This document shows, one piece after another, positions 1 to 11,085 of a stretch of 64,000 nt of DNA (positions within the stretch are counted from its first letter, which is position 1; each line of letters starts with the position of its first letter). Position numbers and translations under genes: made by a program. The stretch is taken from contig JARVKI010000044.1 of the NCBI GenBank assembly GCA_036674765.1, positions 248,001 to 312,000 on the forward strand, given 5' to 3'. Source of the stretch: Seiridium cupressi (Eukaryota > Ascomycota > Sordariomycetes > Amphisphaeriales > Sporocadaceae). The notes below the pieces were generated by a model. That model was not told the origin of the DNA and searched no databases. It saw only the letters and a program-made list of their open reading frames with translations.

Positions 1-475
1 CGTATCGTGAGCTGTGGCCAAGGATACGCGTCCAGGGTCCCTTTCTGTGTCAGCTGTTTCTCACCGCGGACACCCAGCAGCACGAATTCACCAGGCGCAC
101 GACAGGAATTCCTCGAGGTCAACGCTTGATTCAGTGGGGAGGAAATGTCCAAGGTTCCCAGACATCTCATCTCACCCGATTCGAATGTCAAGTTCGTCTA
201 GCAGGGGCACATAAGAGCCTTGCTCTTCGTTTATATCCCCCCATTTGCCCGGCACGTCTCTTACACGGCAAATTCCACCTGCAACCTCTCAATTCGCGAC
301 GGCAATTACCGTCGCAGAACCCGCCCAGGCAGCTCGCAATCGTGCGCTTGAGCCTCCACGCCTACGCTCTGCCGGCAAGTCCCATTTGTCGCGTTGGAGC
401 TATCTACAAGTTGGTTTGTCATACCTTAGCAACTCTGCCCAGGCTCCGGAGCGGATTGGGATCTCAGCCCGCAAC
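1..475. other. 5' flank of the first regulator gene
   Basis: This stretch lies upstream of the Zn2Cys6 gene. It has pyrimidine-rich segments (for example around 225-300) typical of fungal promoters and 5' leaders. Overlapping small open frames on both strands have no recognisable motif, so I see no gene here. A gene ending left of the window cannot be excluded. Confidence 0.4.
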
Positions 476-3445
476 ATGCCTCCAGGCCGTCCGCCGAAGC
501 GGCCTGGCGAACCTGAAATCGATGGCAGCGATCTATCAAGCAAATGCAAGATAGCGAGATTGGATCGCGGTGGCACCCCCAACGACTTCTCGAGCGTCGT
601 GAAGAGTAAATTGTCCTCTTACACTAGAACTGGTCAGGTAGGTGTGGATCGCATCGCGTCGCGCCGTGTCAATTGACGATGCAGAGCTAACAGTCCAAAG
701 GCATGCGACCGTTGCAAAGTACGGAAAATCCGCTGTGATGCCCTCCCGGAAGGATGCTCCCACTGCCTCAACCAGAACCTCGAATGCTACGTGACGGACC
801 GAGTGACGGGGCGCACCGAGCGACGAGGCTATATGCAAGAGTTGGAGCGCGAGAAGACTGATATGCTCAATCACATCCGCGACCTCGAGAAATTGCTAAG
901 ATCAAGCGGTGTTGAGGTCAAGGCTTGGGATTGGCCCTCATTTCCACAGAATGCTGGCTATGCCTCGAATACTACCTATGATGCGCGGGGGAATCCCATG
1001 CCGGACGTGAGCGCAGTTGACAGCAAAGACGGTTGGGCGCAGATGAGTCCATCGTTGTGGGTGAAAAATCACAAGCCGGGGACACGAAATCTCTCGCGCG
1101 TCTCCAAGGGCCCGTTCGACGGGAAGTCTGCCGATGTTCATCTGGGAGTATCAGGTGATCAAGCTCCGCTCAGCTCAATCAAAGGGACAACACTATCAAT
1201 CCTGGGCAGCACGATAGATCTTGGTTCGTTTGAAGCGCCAGACATGGACGAGCCCCCTCCCGGAGTCCAAGCAAAGTCGCCCCTGTACAACAAGTCGGTG
1301 CAAGCATTCCTGCAATCGTGTACCAATGTCAACCCGCAATTGCATGTGGAATATCCGCCGAGGGCAGATGCTTTCACCTATGCGGAGTGGTATTTCCTCA
1401 TGCTGTACCCATTCCTACCAGTTCTGCACAAGCCAACGTTTATGAACATCGTAAGTCAGACAGTATGCCAATTTTCTGGTTTAAAAATTGTGCTAATAAT
1501 CCCAGCTCACCCGCCTGTATGATGATCCGAACTTCAAACCTACTGTCGCCGAGGTCGTCATGGTCCATATGGTATTCGCCTCGATCTATCTGCAGTATGG
1601 GCTACGGAACCGCGAAAACCCGGAACAGAAGGCCAGATTGAATGATCTTTCCAACAAGCACTATCATTTTGCATTGTGCAAGTTCTTTGATTTGGCTACG
1701 TCGAAGACTTTTGAGGACCTGCAGGCTCTTACGATGATCGCAGTTCATACCAGATCGTTTCCAAAGCCAGACTGCAGCGCCATGGTTACCTGGACTTGTC
1801 ATGGGATGGCGGTTGAGATTGGACTGCATCGCGCTATGCGAAAGCCTGGAGAAGGCACAAATCTCGAGAACGAGATGCGGAAGCGCGTCTGGTGGGTCAT
1901 CATCGAGATGGGTGTTACACTCAATGGACGTATGGGAAAACCCATGGCGATTCGTTTGGAAGAAATCGATGTAGATTTCCCAGAATTGATTCCTGACGAA
2001 TTGCTCACCAAAGATGGAGTCGACACGTCAAGGACTGGTAAATGCCTTTATGAGATCGGTGCGGTCTCGTTTCGCATGGCGGCCATTTATCTGGATATGT
2101 ACTCGAGTATCTATTGTGCGAAGAGGGACCCGGCTGCGTATCCCGCCATCGTCGAAGATCTTGAGGCCAGAATCACTGCCTGGCAAGATGGACTTCCCGA
2201 GTCCTTAAAGGCTTCCGAGGCGGGTGAAGGCCACAACGAAATGTTTGTGCTTTACGCCGAATATGTTGTGCATGAATTCCGGCTTTGTCTGAGGCATCCA
2301 TCAGTCGCAATCACCAGCGACCCGAAACTCATTGCGGAGAACAACAGAGTGTGTGGGGACGCGGCCAAGAATATGCTGACGGTGGCATATAAGCTGTACA
2401 AGCTCAAGTCACAAGATTCTACGTGGTACTCGCTTTCGGAATATATTGCTGCCATGTTCACTTCACTTGCAGCAGTGTGGGAGAGAAGACAGGAAACAGA
2501 CTCTGCAGAGGTTGCTGCCCTGCGCCAGGATATGGACATGTGGCTAGTCATCCTAGCCGATTCGTGTGATCTAATGGGTGAGTCGCTCGTGATCAGTTTG
2601 GAAATGTGCTGGTATTAATGCTCGCAGGTTGTGGTTCCGCACTTCGAGACTCCGTGGCATCCATAGTGGACCGGACCATGGCATGGATTGAACACGATCG
2701 CCAGCGCAAAATCAACAGTTCTATGCCACCTCAAGTGACTCAAGAATTGCTGAAGGAGTCATCCCAACAACAAACTTATGGCAGTTTGCCTAATGTTAAT
2801 TCCGCGAGTGGCTCAAGTCAACAAAACTTACCCACTGACCCGTCACTCTCTGCCGGCGTTGATGCACCAAACTCTGGGATTCTTCCCTCCCGCAATAATT
2901 ACTACGCAGACTCGGCCCCCGAAGCTTCCTCTTACCCGCCATTACCATATAATGACACACATACCCATGACTCTAATAACTTGCCCTACCACGCCGATGA
3001 CCCGTATCTGTACACCCAGGCTGGTCAAGTGGCTGCTGCCCATGTGCAAGCGCAGGCTCAGGCTCAAGCGCAGGCTCAGGCTCAAGCGCAGGCTCAAGTA
3101 CAACAAACACAGTCTCAAATTGGAGATCACAACCCGCTCTCAACTTTCGCAGCGCAGGCAACCTCACTGCAACAACCTTCGCCGGATATGATGTGGCGGC
3201 AAGGAACGCCTGGTGGGAACACATGGCAGGACTGGACGGCAGCCGTTGTGGACAATCAGGACCGCTACAGCGCGAACGCCTTGATGTCTCTTGGGGCAGG
3301 CGCAAGACCAAACAGCATCGTTAGTGACGGAACCTCAAACGTGGGCGTTGGAGGCATGAACGGTGCAAATGTTTCTGCCACAACCAATAATGGCCAGTGG
3401 CCGCTGCTCCTGTTTCATGACGGGACTGGAATGGGCGGTACCTGA
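476..3445 (+). CDS. Zn(II)2Cys6 fungal-specific transcription factor, 933 aa
   Basis: Predicted nuclear DNA-binding regulator. I join exons 476-637, 701-1450, 1506-2577 and 2628-3445, all with canonical GT..AG ends and continuous frame. The start codon opens a short basic N-terminus (MPPGRPPKRP). The second exon begins with the binuclear zinc cluster from residue 55 (ACDRCKVRKIRC, then CSHCLNQNLEC), giving six cysteines in the expected spacing. A linker and a Leu-rich coiled coil follow (RRGYMQELEREKTDMLNHI). The middle of the protein (about residues 200-660) has the look of the fungal_trans regulatory domain, including RKRVWWVIIEMG and an aromatic-rich helix around FTYAEWYFLMLYPFLPVLHK. The C-terminus is low complexity, rich in Gln, Ala, Ser and Asn, with a QA tract near residues 802-818, resembling an activation domain. 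Target genes cannot be inferred from context. Confidence in the family is high; the specific orthologue is not recognised. Confidence 0.9.
3047..3097 (+). repeat. 18-bp coding tandem repeat encoding a Gln-Ala tract
   Basis: The unit CAAGCGCAGGCTCAGGCT is repeated about 2.8 times in frame, encoding alternating Gln-Ala inside the C-terminal region of the regulator. Unit identity is essentially perfect, so copy number is likely to vary between strains. Confidence 0.85.
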
Positions 3446-5597
3446 AAGCAAGTTGCAGTGAGGACATCTCAATTAATTACTCCACGCTTTTACAAAAACA
3501 AAAACCGCTGCGAACGATGCGCACTTGCAGTCCATGGGGAGGCCATTAGGGTGTTTCCGAGTATACAGGATAAGCGCTCTGAATACAATGGGATCGTGCC
3601 GAACAAACTAGGAACACAGTCGAATAAGATGGGAATGGGGAACTCAAAAGGGTGCAACAGGATTGAATATGATTCTTTCCTAAATTTATGCCCTGTTGTT
3701 CCTTCCAACGACGACGCTGCATTACACCAGATCGATGACGGGACACTGCTTTTTGTCGTTGGCCGGTCTATTTGAACAAATCCCCAGAGCCCGTCTAGGC
3801 GTCTACTTCCTTCTCGCCGTCCTACTCATCGGGATTGGCCATCCAATTCTGGCCATCATAGCCACGGATGCCGGCTGGTGGGTCTAGTCGACTGCCTACC
3901 AAAGCGGGGGGCATCACAGCCCGTGAGGACAGCGGTCTGAGGATGGCGCTGGGGGCGAAACAGGAATGGGAGACCATAAATGCTGGGTTGATGAAGCCAG
4001 GCTGAGAACGGGGTTGGAGCTTTGGACAAAGCCACTATAGTGCTACGCAATAAACTCTATTCACTGGCATCTTCTTCGACATGAAACATCTGAAGAACAT
4101 CCATTTATATTTCTCTTCATCTGCTTGTATGATGATGCAACTTCGTCCAGGCTTACGTCTCGCGGAAGCACACAGGAATACAGTCACGATTAATAACGGC
4201 CATTGCCCGGTCCCAAAACCCACTAGACATACTAATATCCAGTGTTCGGTCCCTAGAGTATCCTTTCCTTCATGGCCAACTAGGTCAAGATTCCTCAATG
4301 AAGGCGGAAGGAGAAGGAAATTCTTTTACGCTATCCGTCTTTTATTCACGATGGAAAGATTGATCAAGTCGGAGTCGTAGTCGTAGTTATATATGTTATT
4401 GTCGTCGCCGTCGTTGTCGACTGCCTCGGTATGGGAATAAGGTCGTAAATAAGGCATTTATATAATACGTAAAAGTCCGTCTCCTAACCCGCAGACCTGC
4501 TATACTAGAGCTAGGGGTCGCTACAATCCGAACTACGATGTACTCAAACACGGGCCTGCGGCTATCTCTTGCATTCGTAGCCGAGTCGAATTCTAGAAAT
4601 ACAAAATAGCGGGACCTCTTCCGCGCCTATCAGTGACCGGGCTTTGCCATTTGAGGATTTTCAGGCGATAGAATTCATATCCCAGTAGAGACTGCATCAC
4701 AGAAAGACACTGGAGGTTTATTCATTGCTATATATTAGATAGCAATACACCCATTGAATCCCGGTAAAACTTACGTAGGCCAGTGTGCTGATTTGGAGCT
4801 TCAACTTAGACGTAAGTACTAGAGGTTAAAATACAAATACCTAGAAGTTCCATTACGGATACCGTTGTCCAGATATTAATCTTATGGTGAAGCTGGCCAG
4901 CTGATATCTGTCAAGGTGCGACTTGTTCAAAGGCTTGCTCAAAGGCAAAATAGACTGCCTAGGAACTAAATGTTTTATACAGCGCACGGCATTATTTCCG
5001 CATTTTCTTTTCTCAATCAGAGACTGCCGGTTTTACGAAAACCAAGCGTATCCAGCGTTACTCGCATTCTCAGTGTTGGTTCAATTTCAGGGTGAACTTT
5101 CAGATGATCGGCCAACTTAGCTCTTGAATTCAGATTAGCATAGATACGTGAAGTACATATATGATAAGTCAGGTTGAAGAAGTTGAATGAGTAGATTGTA
5201 CCGCTGTACTTCGTTTCAGTTAATATACAATATTAATCCTTCGTGCTCTGGCTTGTGCTTTCAAAGCAGTATTTAACGTGGTTCCAAAAGCGCTTAGATA
5301 TTCCATTTCGACTTCACCGTCTGAACCCCCCGAGCCGCTTCAAATGCAAGCCGCCATAAATGACGATGAGTAGAGTGAAGGACCTCAGCCTAGCCCAAGT
5401 AGGCGGCTGTCCAATCTATATGGCGCAATACGTCCACTACGCCGGCCCGTCTTTAAACACAAGAAAGATTTTATCTCCGTCCACATTATTAATACATGTC
5501 TCAAACCAACTGGTTGCCGGAACTGTTGGCGGGTATGAGCAGGCCCTTGGCTTCGGTCGCAAAAGATGGCGATCCACATCAGTCGCTGTCATACGAC
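3446..5597. other. 2.1 kb intergenic gap between regulator and tim50
   Basis: No convincing gene in either strand; short open frames lack motifs and overlap each other. It holds the 3' ends of two convergent genes and, near 4368-4630, a CpA-poor, TpA-rich island listed separately. The rest (4630-5340) is A+T-rich with ordinary dinucleotide balance by eye. Confidence 0.5.
4368..4630. repeat. Short RIP-like, CpA-depleted relic
   Basis: A hand count over 4381-4620 gives about 26 TpA against 19 ApT, and only about 7 CpA and 9 TpG against about 14 ApC and 18 GpT. Both ratios are in the range usually taken as repeat-induced point mutation. Flanking DNA has normal CpA. No open frame, terminal repeat or recognisable element remains, so the identity of the original repeat is unknown; the tract also begins with a GTCGTA/GTCGTC-rich microsatellite-like run. 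Confidence 0.4.
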
Positions 5598-7154
5598 TTA
5601 CTCGTTCTTGCCGAACCAGCCAGTCAACGACGTCCTCATTCCGGCCATAGCTTCGGCCTGCGCCTTCTCCTGGGCCATCTGTTCCTCCTTGAGCCACTTC
5701 TCGCCATTCTTGCGGATTTCCTCCTCCATCATTTCGTAGTTGCGTTGGCCACGCTCTCTGGCAATATCTTGAAGCATCTTGCCCTGCGCAAACGCCTCAC
5801 TAGGGCTTTGCTCACCCTCGGTAGGAACCATCATGCTCATATTGCTGGGCTTGAGGCCGAGGAGACCGCCAAGGGCAGCCATACCGGAGGGAACGTTCTT
5901 TCTCCTGTGCGCGCTGAACTGCTTCTCGAACTCGGCTCTGGCGATGGCCTCACGGCGGGCAAACTCAACGGGAATATTCTTGCCCTCGAACGACTTGAGC
6001 ACTTCCCGCACATCCTTGTACTGCATTGTGTGAATGTACTCGAGGAAGGGAATGAGAGCCACCAGGTCCTTATCCTTCGGATCTCCCGTCCACTTGGGAA
6101 GAACAATGGCGTTCTCAGGCTGATTGCGGACATGCTGGGCGTTGGAGTCGATCATGATAACCTTGGAGAGATCGCGGTTGAGATATGACAGATCCTTCAC
6201 AATTTCGCCATCCTTATACTTGGTCGCCTCACGGAATAGCGGCCAGACGATGAAGCGGTAAGGATCGAGCTTGCGCACCAACGGCTCACCCATGGCAAAT
6301 GGGACTGTTGTAAAGAGGACGAGTTCGTAGTATTGGCTTAGGTAATGCAGGAAGTAGTCGGCGCCAGGTCGCTTCGCTATTCTCCAACCGTGTTCCCTAG
6401 TCCACTCGCTGTGAATCAACATATCTTCCAAGCTGATACATAGCGTGTACGGCCGCTCGAACATGGGGTCGGGGTCGGGCAGGAGCTTCTCAAAGGCAGG
6501 TTCGTGGTAGTAACTGAGCGATTCGTTGAGTCGAGTGCGAGCACGAGTCCACCAGAGATTCGGTGACCAGCCATTGGGAATCTCGGTGTGCGCAGCAGCC
6601 TCGTCTTCATCCCAGTCGCGACCAAGCCATGCGACGCTTCCAAGACCCATCACAAGGGCGGAGAGGTACATGCGGTTGGCCCACTTGTTCCGTCGCTTCT
6701 CGGTTGAGGAGACATATGCAGACGCGGGTAGTTCTCCTTTGCCACGGCCGCCGCCCTCGGCCTCGGCGGCTTCATCCAGTTCAGACAGGGCGCTCTTGTT
6801 CGTGGCGCCTTCTTTCTCGAACTCGAGTGTTGATGGTATGCCTTGAGTCAAGTCGGGAAGATTGAATGGCTTTTGAGTGCCCTCGGGTGTTTCTGGGATT
6901 TGCGCGTCTTCTGCCTTTGGTGCAGGGGTGGGCTCAGTTGGCTGGGCTCGAGATGATGTCGGCCCCGAAGACTGGGGTTTGGATTGCGAAGCAGGAGGCT
7001 GTTGTTGACTTGATTGCCTGTTCCTGTTCTTTGCCATGCCACGGAACTGTACTGTAGATGCGGGTATCGACACATTCTGAGCGAGTACGGAGCGAGCCGT
7101 AGCTCTCGACAGCGCAGGCGATTGCGCCGCGCGCAGGAAGGTCCTAGACAGCAT
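5598..7154 (-). CDS. TIM50: TIM50, mitochondrial inner-membrane translocase subunit, 518 aa
   Basis: TIM50 is the receptor subunit of the TIM23 presequence translocase, handing precursors from TOM to the Tim23 channel. The single-exon protein starts at MLSRTFLRAAQSPALSRATA, an Arg/Ser/Ala-rich mitochondrial targeting sequence. An upstream in-frame Met exists (7304) but would bury that presequence. A Pro/Gln/Ser-rich linker follows, then one membrane segment (MYLSALVMGLGSVAWLG, about residues 165-185). The intermembrane-space FCP1/NIF-like domain carries the Tim50 signature YTLCISLEDMLIHSEW, where the phosphatase DxDx motif is degenerate as usual in Tim50. It continues with AKRPGADYFLHYLSQYYELV and VIMIDSNAQHVRNQPENAI. 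The length fits filamentous-fungal Tim50. The C-terminal helix is charged and ends GWFGKNE. Confidence 0.95.
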   Translation of the reverse strand: MLSRTFLRAAQSPALSRATARSVLAQNVSIPASTVQFRGMAKNRNRQSSQQQPPASQSKPQSSGPTSSRAQPTEPTPAPKAEDAQIPETPEGTQKPFNLPDLTQGIPSTLEFEKEGATNKSALSELDEAAEAEGGGRGKGELPASAYVSSTEKRRNKWANRMYLSALVMGLGSVAWLGRDWDEDEAAAHTEIPNGWSPNLWWTRARTRLNESLSYYHEPAFEKLLPDPDPMFERPYTLCISLEDMLIHSEWTREHGWRIAKRPGADYFLHYLSQYYELVLFTTVPFAMGEPLVRKLDPYRFIVWPLFREATKYKDGEIVKDLSYLNRDLSKVIMIDSNAQHVRNQPENAIVLPKWTGDPKDKDLVALIPFLEYIHTMQYKDVREVLKSFEGKNIPVEFARREAIARAEFEKQFSAHRRKNVPSGMAALGGLLGLKPSNMSMMVPTEGEQSPSEAFAQGKMLQDIARERGQRNYEMMEEEIRKNGEKWLKEEQMAQEKAQAEAMAGMRTSLTGWFGKNE

Positions 7155-8138
7155 TCTGAACGAAACAGAGAAGGACTCTTCTAACGATCCTGCTGAGTGG
7201 GTGTGAGGTGCTGGCAAGTATGATTTTCGAGTCCCGAATCCGGACGAAGGAGCTGGGTTGAGCGGCTGACGATTGTCCTGACACAATTTCGAGCTTCCAT
7301 CCAAGCTCCCAAGTGAACTTTCGCAAGGCCCGAATTTTAACGGCTAGGTTTTCTCCGGCTCCCGACCGCTACCAGCAGCTGGCGCTAAAAGTGAATCCCT
7401 GGTACGTCATCTGAGGCTCGTCCGACGGCCGACTTATCGATAGCACAAGACCCGCCAGCTGTCGATACCGCCAATGCTCTTCTTCCGCTTAAGTCCGATG
7501 AGAGTGGCGGCAGGAGGACAGTGGAAATGAGTCAAATGACTTTCTTTGAGTGCCAGCGCACAGCTGGAGCGGCTTGCCACAGGGACCCTTTGCCCCTCGG
7601 AAGCCCCTCTCCAGTGTCTTTGCGAATTTGGTTCGACTACCCCGGACTTATCAGTCAATGCAGGCACTTTACTGACTTCACCGATGTTCCCGTAACACAA
7701 AAGTCAAACTCTCCCCATTGTTCCATCCACCAAATCATTCGATTCGGTCCATCGTATGTCCTCCTTCCCCTCTTGATCACGGACGCCTCCAGAACCCCTC
7801 CTATTCATCGGCATTGCGCATTGCGACGCTCATTACCTTACAAATCCACTGTCTTTCGTCTCTGGCGCTTCCTTGATACACACGCCTGCCCTCTATTCTA
7901 CACTTGAATTTAAAACATGGCAGCAGTGAGTGCTGCATTCTAGAGGGTGGGAGTCACTCGCTGAGAACATCACGATGGCACCACCCTCGGCATGCCTCGT
8001 GTGATCACTATTCTACTAAACTAAAAGCACGCGATTATACATCGCAGCCTCGAACTACAAGACACTTTACCACGATATCGCCGACTTCACCTCTAGCAAC
8101 CTCTAGGAGATCGCAGTCGCCACAACGAAAAATTTGGC
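7155..8138. other. Divergent promoter region, tim50 / F-box-like gene
   Basis: About 1 kb between two divergently transcribed genes, pyrimidine-rich on the + side (7700-7915). A possible tiny first exon for the rightward gene lies at 7917-7925 (ATG GCA GCA followed by GTGAGT). With the acceptor at 8096 it would join in frame upstream of 8139. No other gene seen. Confidence 0.4.
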
Positions 8139-9185
8139 ATGCCATTCCATCTTACTCTCGCCGACAGAAATTCAGGCAAGATGCGCCGTCGAGCTACTGG
8201 TGGGAAGGGGCCGCGTGCCTCTGTCGCCGCCTCCGGCCCTACCCCGATCTCCTCCAATCTCACGACGCCCGCAAGCTCTGCTTTGCCCTCGGCCTACACC
8301 TCAGAAGCTGAATCCACCATGGCTGACTCCATCGCGTCATTGACCACCAATATCGCTTCTCTTACAGTCGACGTACCTATCTCGAACAGACCCAAGAGAA
8401 AGAAGCTGCCCCCATTCCGGTTCTTTGATCTCCCATCTGAAGTTCGCCTCGAGATTTATAGCTATCATTTCGTGGAAGTCGGAGAGGTTCTTGACCTCGA
8501 CCATGACAATTACAAACGTATCCACAAGAAACTGGCCCTCTTCCGGACGTGCCGCCAGATTTATAAAGAGGCTAGCTATGCTTTCTACAGCACCCATACC
8601 GTACGAATTTTTCCTATCTGGGGCAAGTTCTTCAAGAGCAAGAAGCCTTTGCTTGCGCGCATGTCGGCCAACCAGCGAGCCAGTATGACCACACTCGAAT
8701 TACGACTCGGTCCTGGCTGGGGCAGCCCCCCACGCGGATGGGTAGTCAACGACAAGTTGGGATTGAAAGACTGCGTGAACGTGCGTCGCATAAAGGTTTT
8801 CGTCGAATGCGATCCCAGCAACGACATATTCAAGGGCTTCCGCCGCTCGGACGGGTTCTACGAGAAGTTCTCACAAGACCTGCTCGAGGGTGTTCTCAAT
8901 GAAATGCCATGGTGCAAAATCATCGAATTCGACGCGAACCCCAGTGTCAAAAAGAATGGCGCTATGATGGCTGGATTACTAGAGACCACCGGTAAAATGG
9001 GCTGTAAGCTTGCTTGGGGACCGGAGAAGGGATGGGAAGACGGCGAAGAAATCGAGATACCGGAACCTATTCCCAACAACGACCCAATTGGTATACCAAC
9101 TATGATAGGCGGCCATATTGTAGCGAATAATGCCGGCCACGTCCACAATCATGGATATGACCACAATATCTTGGTTTTCGCTTAG
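8139..9185 (+). CDS. F-box-like / hypothetical protein of unknown function, 348 aa
   Basis: The protein has a variable Ser/Thr/Ala-rich N-terminus. It then has the segment FFDLPSEVRLEIYSYHF followed by LALFRTCRQIYKEASYAFYS. This layout (LP.E.R..IY, then a C.QIY.EA helix) is common in a large ascomycete family of F-box-related proteins of unknown function. A His/Asn-rich C-terminus (HVHNHGYDHN) follows. The start is uncertain: ATG at 8139 is the longest single-exon choice. ATG at 8181 is also in frame, and ATG at 8319 has the best context (CCACCATGG). A spliced first exon at 7917-7925 is also possible. No enzymatic motif is visible, and neighbours are housekeeping genes with no functional link. 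Confidence 0.75.
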   Translation: MPFHLTLADRNSGKMRRRATGGKGPRASVAASGPTPISSNLTTPASSALPSAYTSEAESTMADSIASLTTNIASLTVDVPISNRPKRKKLPPFRFFDLPSEVRLEIYSYHFVEVGEVLDLDHDNYKRIHKKLALFRTCRQIYKEASYAFYSTHTVRIFPIWGKFFKSKKPLLARMSANQRASMTTLELRLGPGWGSPPRGWVVNDKLGLKDCVNVRRIKVFVECDPSNDIFKGFRRSDGFYEKFSQDLLEGVLNEMPWCKIIEFDANPSVKKNGAMMAGLLETTGKMGCKLAWGPEKGWEDGEEIEIPEPIPNNDPIGIPTMIGGHIVANNAGHVHNHGYDHNILVFA

Positions 9186-9636
9186 AAAAAAAGGAAGAAA
9201 GAAAGCGCCAAAATTATTTGGACATGCATCACACCGATCCTCGACAGGACGTCAGAAGTTTCTGGAGTTTTGTTTCGAATTCATTGTATGGGTTCCACAC
9301 GCGATGATTTTACGCACGCAATGACCATGAGAGGCTGGATTGGCTGACATTCGCTTTTCTATGCTGTATTTACATACATCCCGACGGAGTAACGGGCCAC
9401 TCAAATCAAGTTGTTCTATTCTCCCGCTGAGCTATGTACAGAAAACCTCCTGGTACCACCATGCTAACTCTTGTGATTCCTGTGGATGCTAATTATGCGT
9501 GTAAACTCGAATGGGATTCCCCGTTTACACCTTCCTAGGCTTTGTTTTTGTAGACTTATCTCATCATGTCATGAGTGAGGTTTCTGATTCAAGACTTTGA
9601 TCGCAGCGCAGTGGAAATTTGCGCACGTTCCCTGCT
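9186..9636. other. 3' flanks of two convergent genes
   Basis: About 450 bp between convergent stops. An A-rich stretch follows the first stop (AGAAAAAAAGGAAG). Nothing else recognisable. Confidence 0.4.
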
Positions 9637-11085
9637 TCATTGCGCTCCTAGAACTGCCAGTGCCGACTTTAATTCGCGTACTGCTGTAGACACATCCTCA
9701 AAATTCAGTGCGGAGATGGCCCATTTGGCATGCTTCTGCGCCTGCATCATTGCCATATCGTCTGCTTGATACGCGGCATTCGTCGGCGGTCCTCCTCCAT
9801 ATTGCGAGACAGGGGGTAAAGGCTGTGGTGTCTGTGCTGCGGGCATTGTCTGGCTTGTGGGTGCGGCAAATGTTGGAACCGAGGGCGGTTGCCATGGAGG
9901 AGGCTGGCTCGGGGCGTGAGGCGCGGAGGGCTGTTGGTGATATGACGATGGCGGCGGCGGTTGTGATGGAGCTGGAGGTTGCGGAGGTTGGAATGGTGAT
10001 GAGAGGTCCGAGGGTGTGGGACGATAGAAGTCTTGTGGTGTGTCTGGGAAGGTTGGGGGCGAGAGTGGTGCCGACGGCTGACCTGCGGGATCCCTTGCTG
10101 ATGGCAGGTCTGTTGGCGGGCTCGGAATGCTCACTTCGGGGTCTCCCAATGTAGCCGGAGCGGACGGCAGCTCCAAGGGGGGGTCGTCGTCCGCTGCCGC
10201 CGGCGCATTAGGGAAATAACCATCTGGCGCAGACCGATCGGTTGGCGCAATAGGGGAAACTTGCTCAGGGACTGGGGCTGAGCCTTGGGGCGGCGATGTT
10301 GGTGCTGAGACGGGCCCGGGCGAGTATGCAGAGCTCGCTGCTGCTGCAGCATTCGGGTCCAGGTATCCCTTCCCTTCCTCGTCCGGCGCATCTTCCACAG
10401 TCGCCGCCTTTGGCGCTTGTCCGGCCATGATAGCCTGTAGCTCGGGATCATCTTCGTCCACCTTTTCTTCTTCCTCGATTTTCGGATTTGACTCGTTCGG
10501 ATCTTTGCCCTCCTTGATCGCTCGCAATATTCTTGCCGCGTTCCACTTTGCGAACTTGATCTTCTTCTCTGTTTCCACGTCGAGAGTGCCCCAGATGTTG
10601 AGCAGCTGCAGGAAGGTCGCGGCGGCCTCAAAAGTGACGGCAGTCTGTTGAGTGACCTTGTTGGCTTTCAAGGGGCGCATTGCGCGATCAATCGTCTCTT
10701 GCGCAAACTGCTCGACGTATGCGCGTCCCTCGTCGTCATTCAAGATGGCTGTGTTGCCTTGATTGTTTGCTTTCATCTTGACGCTCGAGTCAGCACTCTT
10801 CTACCCTTGGTGCGACTACCGCTGAATTACCTCCTCCAACTGGTCCATCATGGCCGTTGTAAAGTGCAGGCATTCCTCGTCGGCATTGTGAAGTTGCTTC
10901 GCCAGGATCTGGTTCACCACCCAATAGTCGCCTATGTTACAGCATGAGTACGAATATGACATGAAAGTACGGCGTTACCTACACCAATATGAAATGACCG
11001 GCTTCGCTGTCCGAAGTTGGTTTCCGCGCACCACGAACGGCGTGATGCCGGCCTGCTTGAGCTTTGCGGGGATGTTGGCTGCCAT
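9637..11085 (-). CDS. VTA1: VTA1, Vps4 cofactor of the multivesicular body pathway, 447 aa
   Basis: Vta1 binds and stimulates the AAA ATPase Vps4, which disassembles ESCRT-III on endosomes. Exons are 11085-10983, 10931-10831 and 10776-9637; the first two splice to give MAANIPAKLKQAGITPFVVR and then VISYWCDYWVVNQILAKQL, the signature of the N-terminal tandem-MIT (Vta1/callose synthase) domain. The third exon continues that domain (AYVEQFAQETIDRAMRPLKA, NIWGTLDVETEKKIKFAKW). An acidic and then very Pro/Ser-rich linker (about residues 200-385) leads to the conserved C-terminal Vps4-binding helices (MAMMQAQKHAKWAISALNFE, VSTAVRELKSALAVLG). The architecture and length match filamentous-fungal Vta1. 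It is divergent from the PDI gene. Confidence 0.95.

Noticed and set aside
7154..7304. 50-codon N-terminal extension of TIM50
   Set aside because: It would mask a good mitochondrial presequence that starts at 7154.
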